Positions 48,960 through 63,594 of a stretch of 64,000 nt of DNA are shown one piece after another. This DNA is from Paraspadella gotoi (lineage: Eukaryota; Chaetognatha). The notes beneath the pieces were generated by a model. The model saw only the letters and a program-made list of their open reading frames with translations. It did not search any database and had not been told where the DNA came from. The stretch lies in the NCBI GenBank assembly GCA_051294375.1, contig CM119268.1:1757486-1821485 (forward strand), written 5' to 3'. The translations under genes and the position numbers were made by a program. How positions within the stretch are numbered: position 1 is the stretch's first letter; each line of letters opens with the position of its first letter.

Positions 48960-50939
48960 ATGTCTATCGAGGCGCAGGCGTCGACGAAGACTTGGGAGTT
49001 GTCCCTCTACGAACTTAATCGAACTCCTCAAGAGGCCTTGACCGACAACACGGAAATCGCCGTGTCCCCTCGCTCCCTCCACTCGGAACTCATGTGCCCC
49101 ATTTGTCTCGACATGCTCAAGCACACCATGACGACCAAGGAATGTCTCCACAGGTTCGGCGGGGGAGGGGAGGTGGCAGTCTTTTGAAAAGGCCCTTCGA
49201 TGAGAGATTTCAAATAAAACTGTTTTTTTTCCCTCAGATTCTGTCACGACTGCATCATCACTGCGCTTCGATCGGGCAACAAGGAGTGCCCGACCTGTCG
49301 CAAGAAGCTGGTCTCCAAGCGGTCGCTCCGGCCCGACCCCAACTTCGACGCTCTCATCGCCAAGATTTATCCCAGTCGGGACGAGTACGAAGCCCATCAG
49401 GAGCGAGTACTCGCCAAGCTTAACAAGCACATCGCGGGAGACGGCGTCAAGCCTCAGGTTTTTGAAAATCAAAAGGGCGCTTCACACATTTCTCTCACAA
49501 TCGTCAAATCGATAATTTTCCTCTTCCCTATGACGAACCGCAGAAGAAGAAGAACGCGCCGACGGGCGTGCCGGAAGAGCCGACGGGCGTGCCGGAAGAG
49601 CCGACGGGCGTGCCGGAAGAGCCTACGGAAGGAGAAGTTCCGGCGGAAGCGGTCGAACCGTCTTCGGTTCCGGCGAATCCCGAGGGCGCCGCCCAGACAG
49701 ACGTCGACAGTGCCTTTAGGGTGCGGCCTAGAAATATTCTATTACTTTTTTATCTCGCCAGACGGGTGAATGCCTGATTGGGCGAGATGTTAATTGGTTT
49801 CTGTCGTCGTCGTCGTCACGCTGTTTTAACATTAAAAATAGCTCAAGTGTATAACCATAGGAAGCTGAAAATTAAGATATGGCTCTTCATCAATTACTCA
49901 ATCAATCAATTATTATTATATCAATCAATTATCATTATTTCAATCAATCAATTATTATTATTTCAATCAATCAATTATTATTACATCAATCATTCAGTTT
50001 TTTTTCCGGATTTTTTCATTAATTTTCTTTGATAATAACATCTGACGAGATCACTATACCTTTAAGATTTTTTGCTCTTTATTACTATTAACTAAATTAT
50101 CGTTTTGTAGGGTTTGTCGCTGTCAGCTTCACAGCCCGGTCCTTCGGGAGCGTCGAGGGCCAAAACGAAAAGTGATTCTATGGATGTCGACGCAGATGAT
50201 TACAGGTTTAATAAAAGACCGTTGCAGAGTAGATTATCTTTCTCGTTGCTAATACTTTCTATGTATTTCATATTTATTCATTAGCTTCGATGTTTTTCGA
50301 CTATTTATTTACTTATCAACAAATTTGTTCCTTTATTTCAGTGAAGTGGGATCTCCAGAGTCGACTGTCTCGGCCGGTGAGGTCGAGCTTATCTTCCGTC
50401 CTCACCCTGATGACGTTGAGAAAGTGAAGAGAAACAGCGGCGTCGCCGTGGAGCGGGACGGCAAGGACGGCGTCGGCGCGAGACCAGAAACCGCGGATCG
50501 ATACATCAGAACCACCGGTAGGTTTATTGTTCTTAGTGCCATTTCAATTAACCCGTTAACCCCGTTTTCTCGTTGCCAGGCAACGCGACGGTGGATCATC
50601 TCTCCAAATATTTAGCGATGCGCATCGCTTTGGATCGAAAGGCGATCGAAAAGTCGGAGAACGACTCTGGAGGAGAGTCTTTCCCCGAAGTTGGAGCGGG
50701 TAGGCTGCAGATCTTAAATGGGTTGCCGATCTTTGAAGAATCTTAATGTTACTGTTTTGATTATTTTTGTGATGCTTGCGTATCTGACAGAGCCTCAAAA
50801 TTACACGATTTCCATATCCTCCCCGGAAAACTCCGCGTCGCAAACCGTTCTTAGCGGGAACTGGACTTTGGAGCAAGTTCACGAAAAGTATTGGAAGAGC
50901 AACAGACCTTTGGAAATGTTTTACAAGATCGATTCTTGA
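48960..50939 (+). CDS. RNF2: E3 ubiquitin ligase RING1/RNF2 (Polycomb PRC1 core)
   Basis: Seven exons (48960-49153, 49238-49457, 49544-49720, 50111-50205, 50342-50517, 50580-50699, 50791-50939) give 376 residues. The RING finger starts at Cys46 ([20 protein letters not shown], then [20 protein letters not shown]). It is preceded by the family's [19 protein letters not shown] and followed by [18 protein letters not shown]. The C-terminal RAWUL domain opens with [20 protein letters not shown] and ends [21 protein letters not shown]. It monoubiquitinates histone H2A within PRC1 in the nucleus. RING1 and RNF2 are vertebrate duplicates, so this gene is probably the single ancestor of both. The linker contains three exact 21-bp repeats encoding TGVPEEP. 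Confidence 0.95.
49559..49621 (+). repeat. Three exact 21-bp coding repeats
   Basis: ACGGGCGTGCCGGAAGAGCCG occurs three times in tandem (the last copy ends in T). It encodes TGVPEEP three times in the disordered linker between RING and RAWUL domains. Confidence 0.9.
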
Positions 50940-51196
50940 ATCTCCCTCTGCCCACTTCTTAAACGTTTTATGATTTTTTTTACACGTCTTTGTTTGACTC
51001 GTTCGCGAATTTAAATTAACCCTTGTTTGATTGACTTTTGTCATATTTTTTTTTTACCATTCATCCACCCATACTTATTTACACGTAGGTTAATGAATAT
51101 TTTTCTCTATGATGCGAGTTCACTAATACATACATGTAATGTAAACAACCCTTCTCTCGGTCCCCGTCCCCGCGTTAAAAAGTATTTCGATTTACG

Positions 51197-54722
<3,526 letters not shown>

Positions 54723-54942
54723 CGGAGTAGAATCGAACGAGCGGAGAAAGGACGAGTCGTAGTTTGACTGATAAGAACGGTTCGTCGGTTATGAATCTTT
54801 TAACGGAATTCCTTTGTTATATTTAAATACATCGTGTTATAATTTAAAAGAGAAAAAAAAAAACTATGAACTGCGTCACTTATTTATTTCGACCGACTCG
54901 ATACTTGGAGAGAGAGACTCGATCTGAAAAGAAGTTAATTAA

Positions 54943-57245
54943 CTTTTGGACTCATTTTTGGAGAGAAAAAGATCGACTTCGACGAATTCCGGCTTCGAAG
55001 ATGTCGAATTCAGAGTCTCCCCACCGTCGAAGAATGCTTCGTCCTCTTCGTCGCGGCAAAAGGAGAAGACGGGCGCGAGTAAACATTCGGGATCGATCCT
55101 CATCCCGCCTCTTGTCAAGCAAATAACCAAGAGGCGCGAGGAAGCGTCAAGGACCTTGCTCTTGGCTCCCAGTGAATGAGGGATCGGGATAGGGAAATAA
55201 TTAACGGAGTGATGTAATTATCCAAGTTTTTTTTCCTTCGAAAGGTATTAGCGAGGGGGAAAATCCTTGCCCTCGCTACATGCGCCATAAGATCGAGCGA
55301 TTGGTTGGCGGCAGCGTTCGTAATGTTTGCCTCACTTCCATTGTCTCCGCGTCCAAGACCGACATCTATGGCGCTCCCGTCGTGACCAAGGACAATACTA
55401 GAAAGAACCTCTTGGTAGAATTCGCCGATCAACAACAGATGGAGATATTTACTTCGAAGAGAGTCGGGCAATTCTCCGTCGAGAAAATTAGCTACAGGTT
55501 GACGCCTTGTTTGCTGGTGTTGTTATGAAGATTTTGACACAAATTTTGAGTCATCGAAAAAAAACCAACTTATACCTTTTAGCCGACGCTTAATCTACGT
55601 CAAGACGCGCTGGTCTCAAGCGGATCGTCCGAAAATTCCGACTCCGTTAAAGAAGCATCTCAACTCGTGTGTCGACCTTTCGTCGCAGATGAAGACGCTG
55701 ACGAGGGAGACTGAGTTGGACGACGCCGGCGTGAGGACGCGATTCTTCCTTTGCGACATCATCGAACGACTGCTGGAGGTGAGGAAATCCACGTAAAAAA
55801 TTTTGAAAGGTTGGTCGGGTGTTGGCCCAAATTACCTCATGCTTTACTTTTTTTTCAAAGGGAATTTTTCCCGGATCTCGCATCATTCCATTCGGATCCA
55901 CCATCAGCAATTTGGGACGGACCGACTCGGACATGGATGTTGTTCTTTCCTGTGACAACAAAAACGGTGGCCTGAAGGTGAAAACAATATGATTGTTTAG
56001 TATCTAGTATTGCCTATTTTCCAAATTACTAGATAAATGAAATAAAAATTAAACGAAAACTGGGATATTTCGTGATTTCAGAAACCCGAGTTTTGCTTCT
56101 TGAGCAACCGCTCCGATGATTTGGAGAGTCTCGATGAACGCAGCAAGGTGGGACGACAATTGCGGCTGATCAGTGACATCGTCCAAACCGCATTGCCAGG
56201 CGTCATCGGTATGAACCGAATACTCAATGCCCGGATACCTATCATAACATTTAAGTGAGTTTACCTAACTAAGACTCTCTTGGGTACCCTCACGTTGACC
56301 TGTTTTTGTTTTGTTTTGTTTTTATTTTTTTCAGGCATGTCTACACCAATATCTGTTGCGACATGTCCGTACAGTCTCAAGATTGCCTCATTGCCGCGGA
56401 ATTATTCCACGCTTACACGCATTTGGACCCGCGAGTTCGTCCCTTCCTTTTTACCCTTCGTCGTTGGGCCATTTCACAGGGCATTTCGAACTGGCTCACG
56501 AACTTTCCTCTTACTTGCTTGGGGTTGTTTTATCTGATGCAGCGGCGAATTGTGCCCCCGATGAGCGAGGTGTTAATTTGGGGCAATATAGGTGAGGTTT
56601 TCCGGCTTCGTCCGATGGGGATCACATTGATAATAATTGTCAAGAAATAATTCAGACGGCGCTATCGGAGTGGTCGATCGAATTCGGTGGGCAACCTCAA
56701 CGTCAGTCTCTCTTCAAGACCTTTTGACGGACTTCTTTAAATTTTACCAAAATTTCGATTTTAAAAACAAGGCCGTAAGCCCATTCACTGGTAAAACCGG
56801 GGAAAAACTCTCCATAGATGACGTGGAAGTGGAGAATCCTCTTAACAGGTAAGTTACACTGCAGTCAGGTTTAGTCGGCGAAATACAAAAAATTAGAAGT
56901 CATAAAAAATAGTTAAGTCTGTTTCTCCTTACTATTTCCAGGGAGTTAAATTGCGCCAAACTGATTTCGCAGCAGAATTCGTTCAAATGTTTTACCATGG
57001 TCATTTCCCGTTCTCACGATTGCCTCTCTCAAAATCCGACGAGACGAAGCGACGACGGCGAAGACTGGGGCTTGACGTTGTTGACCGAGAAATTCGCGGA
57101 ATTTGAAAAAGAGCGGGATTCCGATGACGCGAGCGAAATTGCAGAAAACTCCCAGCCGACGAATAACGTGGCAATGGAAAGCGTTTTGAGCAATGTCTTT
57201 ACCGAAGAATCTAAACTCGATAGTGATAATTTAATAAGACTTTGA
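54943..57245 (+). CDS. MTPAP: Mitochondrial poly(A) RNA polymerase (MTPAP), start unresolved
   Basis: Exons: up to 55171 (open from 54943), 55245-55497, 55583-55778, 55861-55977, 56082-56254, 56335-56591, 56656-56848, 56942-57245. The nucleotidyltransferase core is clear: IPFGSTISNLGRTDSDMDVVL carries the Gly-Ser and the Asp-x-Asp metal ligands, and CCDMSVQ the third Asp. The central region RVRPFLFTLRRWAISQGI, NWLTNFPLTCLGLFYLMQRR and the PAP-associated part ENPLNRELNCAKLISQQNSF follow. MTPAP adds poly(A) tails to mitochondrial mRNAs in the matrix. The first exon (ending KRREEASRTLLLAPS) has no in-frame ATG after the stop at 54940. ATG 54866 opens an overlapping basic frame, so a one-base sequence error or an unseen upstream exon is likely. 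Confidence 0.85.
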
Positions 57246-57412
57246 ACTACGTTTTTCTTTTCTTTTTTTTTTTTTTGATTTTGTTTAAAAAAAAATAGTG
57301 AATGTAAAATGTGAACTCCTGTCGGTCGTGTTTTTCATGGCCGGAAAGACCATTTCCTCGTTCCCCTCGCCTCTGCGCTTCATCAATTCCATTTCGCCCG
57401 CGAATCGGCGCC

Positions 57413-58730
57413 ATGACGCTCGTCATCGATGACGAGGAGACGTTAATCTCTCGGCGCCACGGATTTTCTCTCGCCCACTTGATTCGTCCGGCGCGCGCCC
57501 TTCGCGAGCGACTCCTACGGACGATGGTGGCGCGAAGCCGCGTGGTCCTCGGCGCCATCGCATGCTGTCTGTGCCTCTCCTTCGTTAGTTTAGCGGCGCT
57601 TCCGCCCAACCAAGATAAAGCCCCGCCTCTTTGCGATTGCCTCCTGGACTGCGGTGCGCCGAGGAATCCGGCGCTTCGCGCGAGATTATCGCCGAAATCA
57701 ACGGATTCTCACAAGCTGACGGTCATCGTTCCCTTCCGCGACCGATTCGACGAGCTGCTCGAGTTCGTGCCCTTCATGGGCGCCTTTCTGGAAGCTCAAA
57801 ATCTCGACTATGAAATTTTGGTGGTGAATCAGGTACGACTCGGGATAGGACTGAAAATCTACCGACACATACACGGAATACTATTCAATTTGCTAGTTGT
57901 ATCTTTAGGCCGATCCTCACCGGTTCAATCGCGCCGCTTTGATCAACTCCGGATTTCACTTGTCATCCGATGATTCCGACTACATCGCCATGCACGACGT
58001 CGATCTGTTGCCTCTCAATCCAAATCTAAGGCAAGCCACAACTCATCCGCCCCAAGTGACTCGTCTTTAACGAAAGAACTTTTCTCCTCCCAACATCAGT
58101 TATTCATTCCCTTCGAGGGGCCCCTTTCACGTGGCGGCGCCCGGACTGCATCCCCTCTACAACTACGACTCTTTCGTGGGCGGAATCCTCCTCGTCTCCA
58201 AGTCTCACTTCCGCCGCGTCAACGGCCTCTCCAATCTCTTCTGGGGGTGGGGTCGGGAGGACGACGATTTTTACCTCAGACTCAGGGCCGCCGGCGTTTC
58301 AGTGCTCAGGCCCAATGCGAGCGAGATGACGACAGGGAGACAGAATACCTTCCGCCACGTTCACGGCGCCAACCGGAAACGGGACCAAATTCGATACGGC
58401 CAACAGAAAACGCTGTCGCGGCAGATGGATGTTACGACAGGTAGAGAGAAAGAGAGAGAGACGTTGGATAAAAATTCTTCAAACATTAAATTACTTTATT
58501 CTTCAGGTCTCGACAGCGTCTCCTACAAAGTTGTCAAAAGCCAATCTCTTTCCGTGGACGGGTTCACGGCCCGCGTGGCCCACGTGCAACTTCACTGTGA
58601 CTATGACCGAACCCCGTGGTGCGATCATCTTCTCAGTGAGGAAGAGATCGCCACGGTCTTGGCGCGTCAAAAACGCGATCGACAAAACCGCAAGAAGCGG
58701 GCCGAGGAAAAGAAGAAGAACATGTCTTGA
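57413..58730 (+). CDS. B4GALT7: Xylosylprotein beta-1,4-galactosyltransferase 7
   Basis: Four exons (57413-57832, 57909-58030, 58100-58440, 58507-58730) give 368 residues. The start is ATG at 57413 (GCCATGACG). It is a type II Golgi protein with a cytoplasmic tail of about 43 residues, a signal anchor ([20 protein letters not shown]) and a luminal catalytic domain. That domain carries [30 protein letters not shown], the metal-binding DVD (170-172, in [12 protein letters not shown]) and [14 protein letters not shown]. It transfers the first galactose to xylose in the glycosaminoglycan linker of proteoglycans. The second intron starts with GC (CTAAG|GCAAGC at 58031). The short ExKKK-rich C terminus (AEEKKKNMS) is unusual. 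Confidence 0.96.
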
Positions 58731-58931
58731 GAAATCCTAACCAAAGTAAAAAGTGCCACCAGAAATTGTTACATTACGTTAATTTGTAGCTTAGACGATT
58801 TTTAATTTCTCTTGCCATCATGACCATGCGATACATTTATATTTATTCGTTATTTACAACTCTTTTATTTTTAATACCTCTAGCGTGATAGAGAGGAGAG
58901 GGAGTCTCTTTGCACCTAGAAAGGCTTCAAG

Positions 58932-60818
58932 ATGGCGGACAGAATGTGGAACATTCGACAATCGGCGATGAACAATTCTACCGACCTGCAAGAGTTTCTC
59001 AAGGACCTCAACGATTGGGAGGGCGACATCAAGCAGAAGGACGACAAACTCAAGTCAGGTCCCAAAGAAACGACGGACGATCTCCCACCGATTCGTGGCG
59101 CCTCGAGAAAGAAGAAGGGAGACGAGGCGAAGAAGGGGGGCGGGGAAGAAGTCACCGGCCAGAGCCCGCCCGTCTCTGCACCGTCGCTCGAGAACGGAGT
59201 CCCGACCAAAAAGAGAAAGCCCACTCCGCGAGACTTTCGTGCTTGGGACAAGATGGACGTCGATCGAATGCTCAAGGAACTCGACGAAGAAGACGTTAAA
59301 CTTAAAGTCGAGGCGGCCGAGTCGGACTCATCTGAGGAAGAGGAAGAGAGCGACGCCGCGGCCAAACTCCGAAAGAGGGCCGCTTTCGAAAAGGATCGCG
59401 GCAACGAGTATTTCCGAAAAGGCGACTACAACAACGCCGTCGAGTGTTACGGACGCGGAATCGGCGCCGATCCTCGAAACGCCGTCCTCTTCGCCAATCG
59501 CGCCATGGCGCTGCTCAAACAAGAAAAATACGGCGCTGCCGAGGCCGACTGCGACGTCGCATTGGACATCGACCCGGCCTACGTCAAGGCGCTTTTGCGG
59601 CGCGGCGCCGCCAGAATGTCGTTGGGAAAGTTGGACGACGCCGAGACGGATTTCGAAGACGTTTTGTTTTTGGAAGGGAACAACAAACAAGCGAAACAGG
59701 AGTTGGCCAAAGTCAAGAAGTTGATAGACAAAAGGGGATTTGAGAAAAAAGAGAAAGAAAAGTCGGCGAAACCCGAAAAGCAGGTGCGGTTCTCCGAAAA
59801 ATCGACGATCGAAAAGGATAAAGTCGATCCCAAAAAAGAAGAAAAGAAAATGGACGGCCGCGTCTATCCCATCGAGAAACCGGCGGAGAAGAGATCGAAA
59901 AATCCCCTGCGGAGAATCCCTATTCAAGAGGTGGGCCTGAGTGCGGAGGAGATGGCGAGCAAGAGCAGCGCGGAGCGAATGAGGCAGAAAAGGCTCAACC
60001 AAATGTCTGAAACCGATTTGAAGTTCTTCAAGGGTTTGGGAGAGGAGGAGGAGGAGAGGGAGATCGAATTGGAAGTGAGAGAGAAGCCGATGAAGCCCGC
60101 GATGATTCAGGTGTTGGGCAAGTCGGAGAAAAAGCCGACGAAAAAGGAGGCCAAGTTAAAGGAGGATGGAGGAAAAGCCAAGATTCAATTATTGAAAACG
60201 AAAGACGTTAAAGTAAACGGAAGCGGCGACGACGACGGCGAGGAAAATCCTCTGCAAAGCGTGAGAATAAATCGACCCACGAACAAAGAGGATTATTGGC
60301 AGTCGGTAGCCGAGGATCTCGATCCCGAGCGAAAAACTCGAAAGGGATCCAAGGCAGATTCGCCTCGCTCTACCGAAAAGACCGCGACCACCGCCGACAT
60401 TGGCGACAGCTTTTCTCGCCTTGCTATCGCCTCCGTCGACGTGCCTTCCCCACCCAAAACCGCCCTGCAGTTGCAAACCGACCTGAATCGATTGAGAAAC
60501 GCGTCGACGTCTTCCGCTTTAAAGTATCTTCTCGCCATCGCGCCGGAATCCCTGCCCGGCGTCATCGGCAACATGCTCGACACGGATCTCCTCATGTCCG
60601 TCGTGCGGATCTTCGACGACACAGTGGACGAATACGACGTCGACACGAGTTCGTATCTCTTATCTCTCTCCAAGACGAACAGATTCGACATGGCGGCCAT
60701 GTTCATGACTCAGAAGGACAAAGAGACCGTGAATCGATTGGTGCGGCGTTTGACAGAGAAAGGCTTGATCGAATCGAAAACCTCGGGTGTCGTCTCCAAG
60801 AAATATGGAATCGTTTAA
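58932..60818 (+). CDS. RPAP3: RNA polymerase II-associated protein 3 (RPAP3), R2TP subunit
   Basis: An intronless frame of 628 residues from ATG 58932. The N terminus has the RPAP3 pattern NSTDLQEFLKDLNDWEGDI. One three-repeat TPR domain spans about residues 140-245 (FEKDRGNEYFRKGDYNNAVE, NAVLFANRAMALLKQEKYGA, DPAYVKALLRRGAARMSLGK); it binds the C termini of HSP70/HSP90. A long charged region follows. The RPAP3 C-terminal domain (about 490-605) holds LLSLSKTNRFDMAAMFMTQK. The second TPR domain found in vertebrate RPAP3 is absent. RPAP3 scaffolds R2TP with RUVBL1/2 and PIH proteins, assembling polymerases, PIKKs and axonemal dyneins; it binds WDR92, encoded in the same window. CTCTAG at 58883 is acceptor-like upstream of the ATG. 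Confidence 0.93.
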   Translation: MADRMWNIRQSAMNNSTDLQEFLKDLNDWEGDIKQKDDKLKSGPKETTDDLPPIRGASRKKKGDEAKKGGGEEVTGQSPPVSAPSLENGVPTKKRKPTPRDFRAWDKMDVDRMLKELDEEDVKLKVEAAESDSSEEEEESDAAAKLRKRAAFEKDRGNEYFRKGDYNNAVECYGRGIGADPRNAVLFANRAMALLKQEKYGAAEADCDVALDIDPAYVKALLRRGAARMSLGKLDDAETDFEDVLFLEGNNKQAKQELAKVKKLIDKRGFEKKEKEKSAKPEKQVRFSEKSTIEKDKVDPKKEEKKMDGRVYPIEKPAEKRSKNPLRRIPIQEVGLSAEEMASKSSAERMRQKRLNQMSETDLKFFKGLGEEEEEREIELEVREKPMKPAMIQVLGKSEKKPTKKEAKLKEDGGKAKIQLLKTKDVKVNGSGDDDGEENPLQSVRINRPTNKEDYWQSVAEDLDPERKTRKGSKADSPRSTEKTATTADIGDSFSRLAIASVDVPSPPKTALQLQTDLNRLRNASTSSALKYLLAIAPESLPGVIGNMLDTDLLMSVVRIFDDTVDEYDVDTSSYLLSLSKTNRFDMAAMFMTQKDKETVNRLVRRLTEKGLIESKTSGVVSKKYGIV

Positions 60819-60961
60819 ATCTCTGTGAATCTATATCAATCCTAATGCCAAGAAATAGTTATGCCGTTGCCTTGCGAATAACGTTTTCTCTTAATTTATC
60901 GTTAGGGCGTCTTAGAAAGTTGAACCCGATTTTAGCTTTCAGAAATAAGTACATTCCCAAG

Positions 60962-63229
60962 ATGGCGTCGTCATTGCGCGGCGGTTCGGCGAGGCTCTTG
61001 TATTCGGCGCAACGTGGTCTGTGGCTGGAAAAACCGCTGGCGAGATGCTACGCCTCCAGCTCCGGTTTGTTAATTTTATTATTTATTAATTAATTTCATA
61101 AATTTTGAAAATTGTTTAATTTTACAACGTTCCAACGATAGTTCCGACTACGAAAATGTGGATTCACGGAAAGCCCGTTGATTCGCAGACGAAAGACTGG
61201 ATCGACCTGCCCGATCCCGCGACCAACAAAGTTGTCACTCGCGTTCCAAAGTGTACGCAGGCCGAAATGCAGGCGGCCGTCGACAGGTATGCTTTTCAGT
61301 TTTGAATTACTTATTTTTTACAACTTTTATCCTGTCGGCTTTGCCATTTTCTTTTCCTTGTTTCCTCCAGTTGCAAAGAAGCGTTTAAGTCTTGGTCCCA
61401 AACTTCAGTCTTAACGAGACAGCAGTGCATGTTCAAGCTGCAAGCGCTCATTCGCGCCAACATTTCCGAGGTGGCGAAGAATATCACGAAGCAACAGGGG
61501 AAGACGCTCGTGGATGCGGAGGGCGACGTCATCAGGGGATTACAGGCGAGAACGACGTCGATAATCCATAATCTTTTAACAAGGCTCTTGTCAAGGGATG
61601 TTTCTTTTTGGTTTGAAGGTTGTGGAGCACGCCTGTTCCGTTACCAACCTCCAGTTGGGAGAGACGATGAATTCCGTGTCAAAGGACATGGACACTACTA
61701 CATTTAGGGTGCCGCTGGGTGTTACCTCTGGTATGTATGTTCGTCAAATCGTATCATTTAACAGTTTGTTTGTAGTCATTATTTACTTACTCGTTTCCAG
61801 GGATAACCCCCTTCAATTTTCCCGCAATGATTCCCCTCTGGATGTTCCCCATGGCGTTGGTGACTGGAAACACAATGGTGATGAAACCTTCAGAGCGCGA
61901 CCCCGGCGCCACCATGATGTTCATGGAGATGAGCAAAGAAGCGGGGATTCCGGATGGCTGCGTCAACGTCATACACGGGAGTCACGACGCCGTCAACTTT
62001 ATCTTGCAAAATCCGGATATCAGAGCAGTTTCCTTCGTTGGCTCAGATCAGGTAAATTTTAGTGAAAAACACAAATTACGTATTAAAGACAAAATGACGT
62101 ATTACCATCGTCAACTGTTACACCAGGCCGGTCAGTACATTTACGAAGAAGGCGCCAAAAGGGGCAAGCGCGTTCAATCCAACATGGGCGCTAAAAATCA
62201 CGGGGTAATCATGCCGGACGCCAACAAAGAAAACACGCTCAACCAACTCGTCGGGGCCGCTTTCGGCGCCGCCGGTCAGCGCTGCATGGCGCTATCGACG
62301 GCTATTTTCGTGGGCAAGGCGAAAGACTGGATTCCGGAATTGGTGGAGCGGGCCCAAAAGCTCAAAGGTAATTATTAAACTTATTAAACTTCTCTACGAT
62401 GTCAGTTAAGGAACATTTTATTTTATTTTTTCAATCGTGATCGCAGTCAATGCCGGACACGAACCGGGCGCCGATTTGGGTCCCGTAATTTCCCCCGAAG
62501 CAAAGAATCGAATCTGCGATTTGATTCAGTCCGGCGCCAACGAGGGCGCCGAGGTCGTCCTCGACGGCAGGACCATCTCCGTTCCAGGGTAAAGCCGCTG
62601 CCCGTTCAAAGCATTTTCGATTCTCACTCTGAACTCGAAGATGAACACAAAAAATTTGGGTTTACAGATACGAAAGCGGAAACTTTGTGGGGCCGACCGT
62701 GTTGACGAACGTCAAGCCAAACATGGAGTGTTATCAGGAAGAAATCTTCGGGCCCGTGCTCGTCACTTTGGAGGCGGAAACGCTGGACGAGGCCGTCGAC
62801 ATCATTAATAGGTTAGTAACGCTAAGCATTTAATAAGAATGAAACATTTTCCCCAAAAAAATATTTTATTTTCAGTAACCGTTACGGCAACGGGACCGCC
62901 ATCTTCACCACCAACGGAGCCACGGCTCGCAAGTTCACCAACGACATCGACGTGGGTCAAGTGGGCATCAACGTCCCCATCCCCGTTCCGCTCCCGATGT
63001 TCTCCTTCACGGGGTCGAGGTAATTATCGAGTTGAGAGAAGAATTGATTCCTTCTTCATTTTCCTCTTTCCTCTTTCCCTCCCTCAGAGGCTCTTTCCGA
63101 GGAGACGCCAATTTTTACGGCAAGGGCGCCATCCAGTTTTACACCCAAGTCAAGACTGTGACGTCGCAGTGGAAAGAGGAGGACGTCACGCACACCAAGG
63201 CGGCCGTCAGCATGCCCGTCTTGCAGTAG
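60962..63229 (+). CDS. ALDH6A1: Methylmalonate-semialdehyde dehydrogenase (ALDH6A1)
   Basis: Ten exons (60962-61064, 61142-61286, 61371-61545, 61619-61730, 61801-62051, 62127-62367, 62447-62588, 62668-62811, 62876-63019, 63088-63229) give 532 residues, against 535 in human. A basic, Arg/Ser-rich N terminus suits mitochondrial import. Diagnostic segments are [38 protein letters not shown], the active-site Cys315 in [10 protein letters not shown], and [20 protein letters not shown]. The enzyme oxidatively decarboxylates malonate and methylmalonate semialdehydes to acetyl- and propionyl-CoA in valine and pyrimidine breakdown. The third intron begins with GC (TTACAG|GCGAGA at 61546), required to restore the conserved GLQVVEHACS. 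TTTAGCTTTCAG ends 19 bp before the ATG. Confidence 0.97.
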
Positions 63230-63594
63230 ACGGACTCGTCTTCTTCGACGAGAAAAAAAAATGTTATTTGTGTTACAAATTTCTCAAGTTTTTTTTTTTT
63301 TATAACTTCAACAATAACTTGTTCGTTAGTGATTCAAATTTATTTCGCGATATTTTACAGCCAGTCAAAACTTTTACTGACAAGTCAATTTTAGTTTAAT
63401 TTTTAGTTTCCCTCTTTATTAATAATTTAACTTAATTCGTCCGTATTGACAGCTTCTTTATACATGCCGCTTTTTTCGTTTTAAGTTCGTTATCCTTTAT
63501 GAAAAATCGTGATCCCTGGTAAGCCGAGACCCGGAAACAATCACACGACTATCCCAACTGTTGTTCACCCACAGACACCCCCCCCAAAAAAAAA
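63230..63594. other. Spacer between ALDH6A1 and CCDC28
   Basis: AT-rich with T-runs and no gene. TGTTGTTCACCCACAG ends at 63574, 20 bp before the next start codon, and looks like a splice acceptor. Confidence 0.5.

Noticed and set aside
50572-50584. GTTGCCAGGCAAC, an X-box-like palindrome in RNF2
   Set aside because: It overlaps the splice acceptor and conserved codons for GNATVDH, and it lacks the central AT of the strict motif.
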